Of a stretch of 64,000 bases of DNA, positions 36,348 to 49,305 are shown one piece after another. The stretch lies in contig CAMPDV010002907.1 in assembly GCA_946699065.1 (NCBI GenBank), forward strand, positions 1 through 64,000, written 5' to 3'. The notes below the pieces were generated by a model that made no database searches, was not told the origin of the DNA, and worked only from the letters and a program-made list of their open reading frames with translations. The stretch is from Loxodes magnus. Its lineage: Eukaryota > Ciliophora > Karyorelictea > Loxodida > Loxodidae. How positions within the stretch are numbered: position 1 is the first letter of the stretch; the number at the start of each line of letters is the position of its first letter. A program made the position numbers and the translations under genes.

Positions 36348-39300
36348 AAATCTTAAATTTTATTAAAAATACAAAAGATAAAATTAAAAATCACTTAAAA
36401 TAAAATCATTTTATTGCCTCTTTTATAATTCTTAAGTTCAACCTATTAATTTTTAAGATTATTCTAATTTACTCACATAACTCTCCTTAATTTTTATGAT
36501 AAAGATTATTTAATTTAGTCTACTTCACAAATACTCAAATTAGCCTGAGTACTTCAAAAATATTTGCTTATCATTCTTTTAATGTTGGTTATATTTAAAA
36601 ACATTTTTAAGCCTTTATTCACATTGTCAATAGCTTTATTCCGCTTTTTAGTTAAAGATATTAATTATATAGTTAATTTTATGTATTTTATTTCTTTTAA
36701 TATTTTATCTATTTGATTTTGTATAATTAAGTTGAAAGCTATTGAAGGTCTTTTTACTAAATTTTTCTTGTTTCTTCATTCTAAATTTTTTTTTAATTAT
36801 ATTCACTCTTATTTTTAGAGTATATTGAACTCCTTATTTTTCTCAAAATTTACAGCTCTAATTTACATATTCAAATAGTGGTTTACGTTAATATCTAATT
36901 GTTTAGTGATGGTATGTTTTAGAAAAAATGCAAATGTTCCTCGGTTTTAAATAGATTTTTCTCTTTAAAATGTTTATTTCTTATTTTAATGTAATTAATA
37001 ATGAGGAGTTCAAAACCTCACTATCTTTATTTGTTTTAAAATTTAAAAATCTATATTAAACTTATCTACGATGCTTTCATAACTTTATAATTTTAATTAA
37101 ATTAATAAATTTATATATCAAATCTTAAAATTAAAGTATAATTGTTTGCAAAAGTTCTCTCTTTCCTTCTTTTGTTTCAAACATTTATCTTTTTAAACTT
37201 TTTAAAGCCTTGTAAACATAGAAATTTTATGTTTTCTACCTTTCTTTGATTTAATTTTCTTATTAATCATTCTTTTTCCTTTTTGCTCTACATTTTTTAC
37301 AAGCTAATAATTGTTATAGATTCTAAATGAACTTATTAAGTTTTCTTAATACAAAAGAACGCACTAGATAATTAATAAAAATAAAGGAATATAATATTTC
37401 AGAAGTATATTTATAATAGTTACTTTATTATTATTTAGTAGAACATGCAAAATTATTAAGATAAATTTATAAAGAATAATAAAATTATTAAGTGTCTTTT
37501 ATCTATTTCTATACATTTATTATAAACCAAGCTACTTAAATTTTAAGATTAAGCCTTATTATTTAATTAAAAAACTTCATTACGAAATTAAATTAACTTC
37601 AGCGTACTCTTATTATTTGTATTATTTTTAGGAAAAATTTCTTTGAATTTTCTAAAATTATTAAATTTATACTAAATGAGGACTAATTAAAAATCCTTTA
37701 TTTCTTTTGGACTTATATAAAGAAGATGCTTCTTTATATAATAAAATAATAAATTTATTACTATATACTTTAATTACCTTTATACTTCTTTATTTTTTTT
37801 ATTTTTATGATACACATTAATTTTAGATTTTCTGTTTTGAGTATTAAGATCCTTGAAAAATTATCTAAATTAATAAAAAACGAAATCCATTTATCATAGT
37901 TAGTCGAAGACACTTTTAAATTAATTAAAATTGTTTATTATCTAATATATCAGGAATTAAATAATTCCTTTTTCTTCTTTCTAACTTTCCATTTTAGGTA
38001 ATTTTACTTCTAAACTAAGTATCTTAATAAAAACATCAGATTCATGTTTATAGAATAATAATTCTAGTTGCTTTATTTAATAAAAGTTTTTATCTAAATA
38101 ATTATCATTCTAATATTCATGTAGTATGAGTGCTAGATTCAATCATCTAAGTTTTAAAATTCATTAGCAAGATAGATAAAAGAATTATAAAATGCCTATT
38201 TTTCAAGCTTAATTATTAGGTCTCTGATAAAGAAATAATTTGCTTTGTATTCCTATTTAGATGTAAGGTATCTTCAAGAATGAGATTTATAATTTATATC
38301 TAATTTTATTTATACATTGCAGATTTATCTTGACACATTTTGTGTTGCAAGGATTTTTCACCAAAGTTCTTCAAATAGCCTTCGATAAATTAAAAAATCA
38401 AATAAGCTAAATAATTGAATATAAATTTAGTCTAATTCCTCTAAATAAATTAAAAGAAACTGGATATATTCTAAAGAAATTTTATTGTCTTTAAAAAATT
38501 ATTTATATTTCATCTGCTGTCTTGATTCTAGCTCTTTACACTTTTCTTTAAATTAGGTAGTCTAAGTCTAAAAAAGATATCATATTAAGAAAAGCTTGTA
38601 TTTAACGACCAGCTGCTTTACCTATTTTTTATAAAATTAAATAAATATACAATTAATCTTAATAAAGTTGATTCAAATAAATAAAATGCTTTATTAATAT
38701 CTTAATTTTTACAAAGTATAGGTAATTTGTCTCTCACTATTTGAGATATAAAGAAATGATTGCTCTTTCTCTTAAGTGATTTAATAACTCTATTATATAA
38801 TTATCCTTTTTCATCATATCATATGTTTAAAGTTATTAATATTAATTTTAATTTCTAACTTTTATTATATTAGCTTATTACATTTTCCTTTATCTCTTAA
38901 TTTATACAGAAAGTAACTCTTCGCTTCTTTCTTTTAGAAGGAGATTCAAGGATAAAAATATAGTGAATTTTTTTGTTGTTGATATAGAAATAAAATTTAA
39001 CTTCTATCTTTTAATTCTAAAGCTAATTTATGTAATAAGCTTATCAACTATGCTTTATACCTGTTAAGTTTATTCTCTTTTTGCATTCAATTAGCTGAAT
39101 ATTTACTAAAAATGACTATCTTTCTTCTATATGTTTTTGATTATTATTATATAAAGTAAATTAGAATCTCTAAGCTGTAGGATATCAAAGTAAATAATTA
39201 ATGTTTCGCGAAAAGAAAAATTAATTAAAATGAGATGAATGCTAGATATATTTTTATTCTATTGCTAGCTTTAGATTATATATTTACTTCTTTTAAATCC

Positions 39301-40043
39301 TATTTATCCTTTCTTTTCCCTAAATATTGCTAATTTTTAAAAATTTATAATAAAGAGGGGAAATAAAAGTTTAGAGTATCTAAAATTTTAGTAAACAATA
39401 AATAAAAAAGCAAGCTAAAATGATATTACTAATAACTTTAGTTATATCCTTAAAAGCTTAATATAATGCAATTGGTTTACATTAATGTAAGCTAAGCATA
39501 AAGTTTATTTTAATAATTATCAATTAAATAAATAATTTTAAGTTGCTTAATCTAACTACATAATGTAATACATTTATGAATTAGGGATAATAGTACAATA
39601 CCCTATTACATCAAAAAATCATATTTATTTTTAGATAACTAAACTAGCTAAATTCATGTTTTAAAACTATTTAAGAGAATTTAGAAAGTTAATTCAAAAA
39701 AAATAAATAAAAAGTGAATATTATGATGAAAATTGATATAATGCTATGAATCTATGATAGCTATATTTCCAAAGAATTTTATACAAGCCACGAATATTAA
39801 AATCTAATAACTTTGATAATATAATTAAAAATAATAAATGTATATAAAATAAAAATTTAATAAGAATAAGGTTCTTAGAGAATAAAATAAATAATGGAAG
39901 ATAATATTTAAAGAGAATTTCAATTAACTAACTAATAGAAAATAAAATAGCTAGTTAAGCTTTATAATGATAAGCCAGCAAATTGTTTATAATTGTATAA
40001 ATTTAATTAACTAAATTCTAGTAAAAAAGTTAAAAGTTAAATC
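36348..40043. other. AT-rich spacer between paralogues 1 and 2
   Basis: No gene supported. A minus-strand stretch at about 38250-38620 gives a fairly mixed peptide (ARIKTADEIQ, YPVSFNLFRGIRLN) and could be a small exon, but there is no motif or paralogue to confirm it. Confidence 0.4.
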
Positions 40044-42991
40044 TCAATTTTCTAAAATCATAATTCTCCTTTTCTATTCTTTGATTTTCTACTTCCTTTT
40101 CCTGCTTTTAACACCTTGATTTAAAAATTTTATTTTTGAATCGTTTTGTTAAACTTTATCTTTAGTGAGATCTTAAGAACTTTTTTCCTCTCTTGAAGTT
40201 AATTTATTTGTAGAACTTAGCTCTAATTATATGACGCTTTCGTTCCTTATATCTATGTTCATTAATCTTTATGCGATAATTTCTTATTAAACTTTCTTTT
40301 TCTTTTATTTGCTTTATTTTCATTAAGCATGCAAATCCCTTATTAATAATACTATCGAAATTGTTAATGCAATTATTGTATAAAGGCAGCAAGTAAACAC
40401 TTGAAACTTACCTAAATTTTCAGCTTCTTAAATTTTTTCATTTGCTAATGTTTTGGCACCATTTGCTCTATAATAAAAGCTGAATAAATAAACTATTATA
40501 AGCACTACTTCACCTACTATCTCCTAAAACAGTAATAAAGTACTTATAAAAGGTCTGCAAAGAACTAGGTAAGCAAGCTGAAGCAAACAAGTTAATAGAT
40601 ACATTATTACTTAGATTATTTAGAACTCTACAAGTATAACAGCTGCAAAAGAGAGAAGAAATCTTCTAATCAAGAAGAAGATTTAGAAAATTACTTGTAG
40701 CTTAGTATTTTACTTTATTTACTCAAAGTAAATCACATACTTTTCTTTCATCTCTTCTAACTCCTTTTTCACTTGCTCATCATTTGTCTAATTAAACTAT
40801 ACCTTAAGTTTAAAATATTTGATACATATTTGATAGTTTTAGAAAATAAAGTATAGTTGAATGTTCTAAATTAAAAACTTACTAAAATAACTACAGCAAG
40901 GAAAGAATTTAAGCCAGTATACCAATCACTTAAACTAAAGTGATATAACTATAACATAACTGCATTTGTTATTTGAATATATTTTAAGTTATAGACCAAA
41001 GAAATATATTTCTTGTTTGTTAGTTTGCTTCTCAATTTTTCTATTTTATCTTTCCATTTTAATCTTCCTATTACAATAAGAATGAAATCTATTAGGTATA
41101 ATATAGCTAAAATAAAGAAAGCACTTATTAAATTAGCTATTAAGGTATAGCTCTCATAGTTCATTAAAATGTAAATTTCTTTATCTACTTCTAAATTCTT
41201 AGAATCTAAATCGAAGCTTAGAAAATCGTTGTTATTTATTCCTGACATAGGCTCGTTACCTCTGAAATTCATGAAATAGTATGCGTTTATATTGTCAGTT
41301 CTTTCAACATCTACAAAAGCGTTCATTAATATAAGTTGAGTAATAAGAACTGCTGAAAAAAATTAAGCTTAACCTGATGAAAATCTAGATAAAGCAATAG
41401 TGGAAGAAACTGTCATAATTACAGACCCAGCAGTATTTATGTAAATTTCAATTTAAGTTACTATATTTGTGCTATAAATAAACTATTTTTCAAAAGTTGA
41501 AATATTAAAGTCATCTAGGTTGTTATAATAAACAAGTTCATTATCACTTTAATTCTCAGTTTAGTTTAGCAAGCTTTAATTAGAAATTTCTTATATGCAA
41601 CTATTATTATTAGTAAGAGTATAATTCTACTAGCAGCTTATGCATTCAACACTTTAGTTGTTATTTGCTCAAAAATACTCGCAGTTAGAAATTATTGAGC
41701 AAGGTTAGCAAGTCCCGTTAAATTCAAATTCCCTTTCTTCACATTTACGACATTCTTTTCCATCTTAAGAGCATTCAGAACAATTATAAATAGCTTCTTA
41801 GCATTATTTGCATTATTACTAATAAAGGAAATAACCTGCTTTGCATTATAAGCATTATGTATCATTACATCTATCACAAAAACTAAATTACTAATCACAA
41901 GGTAAACAAATACCATCTTAGTTATAATCTTATTCTTAGTCTATACATTAATCTTAGCACGTTTAGTTGATAAGCTTTTTACCTTATTAGCATGTAAGGC
42001 AAGTTTAATTGTTACAAGTAGCACAAAATGGATTGTATGAAGTACATTAAACACAAGATTTTCCATCTCAGTACGAAAAAATAGAGCATTTATAGCAGAT
42101 ATCTCCAGCTTAAGAACATTCTTCACAAAAGGGAATAGTCACATTACAAAAATCGCATTGATTATCTAAGTCCGAGTCTTATTAGGTAGAAGGGCAAAAT
42201 TAAGCACAAACAATATCAAGAGAAAGTTTCTGAAGACAAATACAAGTATCGTTCTAATAAGTTAAACTTTCTATACATTATAAGCAATTATTGCTATTTT
42301 ATCCATAACATTTTAAGCAGTTAGAATAGCATGGAAGATTATTACCAAGAGAGGTAAATCCTTGATTTGGTTGATTAAAAATAGTTGTAATATCGTCTAA
42401 ATTTAAAGCATAATTCTTATAATATTTAGGAGAATAAACAAATCCTCTATATTTAGCAGCTTAAACAACTTATCAAATAAAGTCACTTTAATTAAATTAT
42501 ATTCAATAAGCATTTTGAATTGTATTTGTTTAAAATATATTATTAAGTTAGGAGTGAGTTAAAGCTAGAAAAAGCTATCCGCTTTAGGTTAAAGAAAATC
42601 CTACAAATACTCAAATATCACTTACAAAGCTGACTTTCAAGTTATTTTATTTTTTATCATTATTTAAATTAGTTTAAATGTAGAATTCAGTTGATTGCAT
42701 TGTAAAATTTTGATTAATTATTAAATTAATGCAGTTTTGCGGATTTTTTAAAATTTTTGCAAAAATACCCGAATTTTAAGGTTAGTCTTCTTTATCGAAT
42801 TTAATTCAAGCTGTAATGCTAATTTTAGTTTGATTAATAGGATCATATCCATAATCCTTAAATTATTTTTATATTATAGATTCTGTACCTTAGTAATATC
42901 TCACAGCATCTGTATCTTAAATAGGAAAAAAATCAGGATATGCTTAAGAAATAGAAAAGGCTAAAAAGTCTAGAATCAGAATAATTTCCAT
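40044..42991 (-). CDS. Large cysteine-rich multi-pass surface protein, paralogue 2 (976 aa, intact)
   Basis: Best-preserved member. With the 17-nt intron (40866-40882) removed the span is exactly 977 codons. The start MEIILILDFLAFSISQAYPD is a signal peptide. A LamG-like domain follows (ISITAWIKFDK, VSDIWVFVGFSLT), then cysteine-rich repeats (CYSNCLKCYG, CEECSQAGDICYKC, CNNQTCLTC, CDRCNDTQCLQCKAGYF, CSECSQDGKECRKC), then a membrane domain starting about residue 560 (NIVTQIEIYINTAGSVI, SYTLIANLISAFF) and a Lys/Gln-rich tail ending at TGA 40044. Internal TGAs read as Trp at sensible sites: SD-I-W-VF, FSY-W-DGKSC. Homologues would be the ciliate membrane proteins with growth-factor-receptor Cys-rich domains; the function is unknown, perhaps surface recognition. 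Confidence 0.92.
40866..40882 (-). other. Mini-intron, 17 nt
   Basis: GTAAGTTTTTAATTTAG on the minus strand, identical to that of paralogue 1 and in the same codon position. Its removal is required for the exact 977-codon frame. Confidence 0.92.
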
Positions 42992-45900
42992 TTTATTTTA
43001 TAAAAATAGTGGTTCTATATGAAACTAAAAGAAACTAGTTAAATAATTAATTAAAACTTAAATATACATAAAATAAAATTATTATTAAAAATATCTACTT
43101 TGTGTTTAGTTAAATTCTTAAAATAAATAAAGATAAGGCTTAATACTAATTTAAAGGTATATTAAAATATATATAGAAAAATATTTATTTGAGAAACTAA
43201 TTTTAATAACTTATTTGATTGTATCTATATTTATTTCACTCAAATAATTATTAAAGGAGAACATTTTTTTGTAATTAACTAAAAAAGGATTTAATTTAAA
43301 AAATTCCTTTAATTTCAAATTTTCATGATAAAATTTAAAATCTAAGAGCTGGAAACTCAATAAAAACTTAAATATTAAATTTAATTTTAAATAAAATTAT
43401 TTAAAAAATGTTTTATTAATAAAGGAAATAGTTAAATCATAATAATTTTAATTTAAAAATCAAATATCTTTTTAATTTATTCAAATTTGGTTAAATTTAA
43501 ATAAAATTAAAATTAAAATTTAACATTATTTATCATATTTAGAAAACAACTTTTTTTTATTTCTACTATTTAGTAAAAAAGAGTAACAATTTTTAAATCT
43601 CTAGCAAAATAATTAGGTGAATATATTACAATCAGTAAATTGTAATTTTTAATTTTTTCAAAATCAAATAATTTAATGATCACCTTAAAAACAGCATCTT
43701 TAACTTTATTTGAATAGAATTTTTCTGTGATATTATCTGTTATATTAGATTTAAAAAATATTAAATTATAAAAAATCAAATTATAAAGTATTTTATAAAA
43801 AAATAAAAATCACAAAATGAATAAGCAAGAAATTAGTTTATTAATTAAAAATAATAATTAAATAAGTACTTTAAAAATAATTAAGTTAATTTAAATAAAA
43901 ATATTTATTTAGAAAACTTTATTAGCAATATCAATAAAGAAAAAATATTTTATTTAATTGATTCTAGAATTTAACTTAACTTGATGATTACAATATGTTA
44001 AAATAAAATGAAAGAGAAAGGTGATAACTAAAAGAATTTAACGTATAAAAAGGAAAAGTTATTGATTAATTTTATAATACTTAGAAATATTTATGAAATT
44101 TGAGTTTCTATATCTAATATTCGAGCTGAAGTTAATTAAAAAATTATATTATTAAAAATTTTAAATAATAAAGATATATAAATTTAAAAAATCTCTATTA
44201 ATTATTTTTAATTTTTAAATAATTTAATTATTTTATCATAGCTTTTTAGATAAAAATTAATTACAAATTTTTTTTCTTTTGCATGATTCTACACTTTTAA
44301 CTTTTACTATTTTAATTGAAATTTCTATAAAATTTGTATAATTTCTTTGCAACATAGATTTCTTTAATCCATGTAAAAAATTTAAATTTTAATATAAAAT
44401 TAAATAAAAAAGTTTAGATAATTAATTAAAAGCTTAAAAATATTTGTTAATTATAATTTAAATATAATTCACAAAGAGTAGATTATTTATTTATTTTAAT
44501 TAGTTTATTTTATTTTCTTTTATATCTATTAGATCTATTTTATTTTTATTACTTTTGGCTTTTAATTTTTTGTAAAGATTAATTTAAATAATTATCTTAA
44601 TATTTTTATTTGCATATTTAATGAAGATATTTATTTTATCTAGTATAATTTTAATACAATCAAAGAATAAATAAATTCAATTTTTCAAATTAAAATAATA
44701 ATAATAATAAATTAATTTGATTCTTCCTTTAATATGATCATCACTATTTTAACTAGTTAAATTATTACTAATAAAAACCAAATAATAATATAAATAATGT
44801 TTATTAAAATCTCTATGCTGATTCAATTTAATTTTCTTAAATATAAAAAGCTTCTCTTTCTTATATGATAAAATATTAAAATTGGAATATTGATTGTTTA
44901 GATGCTAATGTATCTATAAGAAAGCTATTAATTTTTTAAATATTTTTAAATTTAATTAAAATAGTGAAAAATGATGAAGCTAAGTTTGCTAATAGCTCCT
45001 AAATTTAGTTTTCTATTTATTATAATTTATTAATGAAAAATTAAAATTAAAAGAAGCTAATATTTAATTATTTTAAGGTATCAAAAATAGCTTTATTTCA
45101 TCTTTTCATGTTGTTAATTAAGTTTTTCGAATGTTGAGTTAAAAAGGATTTTTAAATGAAACTAATAACTTTTTTAAATTAAAAATAAACATTATGTATA
45201 GAGCATACCTAAAGGATGTTTCTTATTATTATCTTAATAGAGAGATAGAAAATCCAATTTTAAAAAGAGTAAAATCACATTTAAATCTAATTTTGCAAAT
45301 ATTAGGATTAAGCAGGTATTATAAAGATAGATATGAATGTTTCTTTATACAAATTACTTAACTATTGTAAATAGTTCCTAAAATATAAAGTTGTTAATAC
45401 ATTATGAAGAGATTATAATAGATCTAATAAATAAAAGATAGAAATACTAAAAATCATTTAAGCAAGCTATCTCTAAAATAAAAATAATTTACTTAAATAA
45501 ATATTAAAAGCTATAAGATTAAGATATTAAGGCTTAAATGAGTATAATTTAAAATTTATTTTTTATTTTGTTTAAGATATTGATAAAATAATATAAACTT
45601 TAAACTGAATAACTAAAGTTAAATAAATCATATATATTTATAGCATCAAAAATTTAATTATAAATAAATATTGTTGATTGAATTGTAGTGCATATTAGAA
45701 TTATTTGGAATTAAGTTTAAGCCAAATTTAGGAAGATAGGAAAGTGGAATATTTTAAATAAATATATACTTTCTTAGCAATTAGATTTATAAGTTACTCA
45801 TTATGAAATTTATTAAGCATTTGATTTATAAAAAATTTAGTTATTTTTCAATCCTCATTCTACTTTCGTCGCATTGAAATCTATTTAATAGTGTTTTAGT

Positions 45901-48900
45901 TATATTTAACATGGATTTTATTTTTAAAGATAATCAAAAGAAATTATTAAATCATTACTTTTATTACTGAGAATACATAAAATTCCTTTAAGGACTAGAA
46001 ATTAATTGGAGACTACTTCTTATATATTAATTTTATATTTTTTTATTCTTTCTCTGTTAAATTATTCTTTCATTTTTTGATAAATTTATATTAAGAAGAA
46101 AAAAAGTTAAAGATAATGTTGAAAAGAAAATATTAAGCGAGAGTAAGAGCTTTTAGATAAAAAGTGTAATAATTTAAATAAAATAAAAGTTTTAAATGTT
46201 TATCTTAAAAAATAAATAAAAATAACAATTTAAAAAGCCCTCTTTAAGCTAACTAATAAAGCAAAAATAACTATTTATAAAATTTCAAAAAAATAAGCTT
46301 AATTAAATCTTTGAAGCCACAAAAAAATCAAAGATATATTAATGAAATATTTTATCTAGCTAACAATGTCATATAGACATCAAAGATTTACTATCACAGT
46401 TATTTTTATATTTATGAGGATGGAAATAAATTGACTAGTTAAATGTATAAATTTAAAGTTTTTTTTATTTTTCCTTTTAGCTATTTATTTTCTTTATTAC
46501 TAAATAATTGGCTTTACAATTTAACCTTTCTTAATAATTAAACTTATAAAATTCATTTTAGATTTTCCTTTGCATCTATTTAGCAAAATAAATTAAAATA
46601 AAATAAATTATTTTTTAATTTGAAATAATTTTCATGAAATTACCTTAGCTAGCACTTTAGCATAAGAATAGAAAAGATTATTGTTTAAAAGATCTTTGCT
46701 TCTAAAATAATATTTTAATAGTTAATTTAATTATGAATTCTGCAATAGATTATTAGAATCTATATGCCTTACTTATTAAATTTATTAAAATCCATATCAA
46801 ATTTATTTTTAGCAAAATATCTAACTTTAACTATAACTGTGAAGTTAATATATATTAGTGCTATTCAGCTCACATAACTAAGTTTAGTTAAACTTATAAA
46901 TGCCATAAGAATAATTATTACACCAGATAACGACAAGACTCAAATCGCTTATATACCAAATATTCTCTTATAATTAAATAAGTAATTTACTTTTTATAAG
47001 TTACTAACTTAAATCTTGGTATGCTCATTTAATACTTCCTTACCTTTATATTTCTAAATTAGGAATATTTATTAAGTTCTATTTAATAAAATTATTTACC
47101 AACTATTTTTACTAAGTTACCATTAATTATCTTTAAATAGCTAAATTAGCAAACTAACTCTGCTATAAGTTTAGAATCTATTTTTACTTAGATCTCCTTA
47201 TTAATATAAATATCTAAAGCAAAGTTATAAAATACTCTATTTAGTTGTAAATCAATCTACAATTTCTATTTCAAGCTTCTTTTAGGTTAAAATTATCTTT
47301 AATTTAGTTTTTTTAACTTAAAAGCTGGAACATATCTTATAAAATAATAACTCATTCATATTTCTTACTCTACTATTTTATTTATATAGCTAAAGTCTAT
47401 TCTTTAATAGATATTCTTTACTAAAAGTAAATTGAAAACTATTAGCTCTTTATTTTAAATTTTATGGGTTATAAGTAAAATAATTAGAAAAATGTATTTA
47501 AAATTCCTACCTACTTCTATAAAATTTATAGGTGGGAAACATTTATTTAGTTATTTACTAGGTAATTAAATAAAGAAAGAGGGACAAAAATTAAAAATCT
47601 TGAATAAACGATTAAAGAAAAAAATTACAAAGGCAAGACAAGTATAAGTTATGATATAGATTAAATAAGCATTAAGATTGAAAATGTAGACTAATAAAAA
47701 AATGAAATTTTTTAAATTTCCTAAATTATTTTAATTTTAAATTCAGATATACGATAAATTTTGTTGTATACACTTAAATATAAGTATTAAATTAATAACT
47801 AAAAGATATCAATAAGGAATATTTTTAGCTATAAAAAAGCTTTTGAAATAGTTAAGGATAGTTAAAAATTATTTCTTAATTTAAATTTTTAAAAAGGAAT
47901 TTCATTAAAGAGGTAAAGGATAAATCATTAAATAAGGTAAAACTTAGCAAATTTAATAAATGTTCATATTAATATGAAACACTTTAATCCAATTTTATTC
48001 CTTTTTATTTTAAAGTCTTAGCTGCTCAAATTTTGATTGTCTTAAGCCTTCAAACTATAATAAATTCCACTATATTGACTAGAAGTATAATTATTAATAA
48101 TTTGATGCTTTAAGCTATAAATAGAATGTTCTATTATATTTAATTGAAAATCTGATTTCAGGCTATTAATTAATCTTAGTTATTTAGTGCAATTTTATTA
48201 TTCTTTTTAACCTTAACTAATAGTAGCCATAGATCTCATATAATTGGATTTATTTATCTTATGATAACTAAGTTTCTTAATTAAACGTTCTTCTTGACTT
48301 TATACCTTATAGCAATAAATTATATCTAGTTTCATAATGCTTTTACTATTTAGAGTCTAATTAATATATAAAGGAGCTAAGAGTAAATTATTGGATTGAA
48401 GTTATCTTTATTTAAGCTAAATTATATCTAACTAAAAGCTCCATTACTATACTAAAGAAGTTCCAATACCCTCATATACAATTTTTATAGTTATAGCTTT
48501 CTCAATTAAGCAATAGGACTAAATATTGAATAAAGGAATTTTACTTTCTATCCTAACTAGAAATATGAACTTTATCCCCTAATGAACTTAATATCTCTTC
48601 TTAATTATCGAAGAATTAGCTATAAAATAAGCTAAGAAATAAATAAATTCTAGATTTAATAGTAGTCAGCCTTAGAACACTTTGATTCTGATTTAATCTT
48701 TAGCCAACAGTAAAATATATAATTAATAAATCTTAATAGCTTAAAGGTCATAGTAAGGTTTCGATAAATGAGTATGATAAAGTTTATTGTTTATCGTAAA
48801 GGTAATTACTCGCTTTATTTGTATCTAATTTATACGAAAGCATTTCAAAATTATCTTTTGGAATATTTTACTATGATAATATAGAAGACTTTCAGCTTTT

Positions 48901-49305
48901 CTCCTTTGCTCAATTTTCTTAATCCAAAACTTAAAGTCAATTTTTTAAAAAGAAATAATCCTAAATTTATTCTGTATATGAGTAATGTTTTAGAAAGAAG
49001 ATAAAAAATAGATAAAACATATAGGTATAAAAAGAATTAAATGGAAAGAGAGGAATTAAATTAGCTAGGAGAAAAAGCATAATTTTAATTATAATTAGCA
49101 TATCTTATAAACTCTATGCTGTCAAAAAATCTAATTAGTCCTTTAGTAAAAAGGTTTGAATTTATCTAAAATGATTAGAGACACTAATTAGAAATATTTC
49201 TAACTCTACTAAAGAGAAAATAATTAGTAGATATATCTTTTAAGTATATGAAAAAGGTAAAGTTGGAAGAACGTTTATAAAGGATAAGCTTTATTAAGAA
49301 ATAAA
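42992..49305. other. AT-rich spacer between paralogues 2 and 3
   Basis: 6.3 kb of very low GC DNA. No gene, RNA or repeat could be supported by eye. Confidence 0.4.

Noticed and set aside
43570-43779. Minus-strand open frame of 69 codons
   Set aside because: No TAA or TAG glutamine codons, no motif and no paralogue; its length is expected by chance in this composition.
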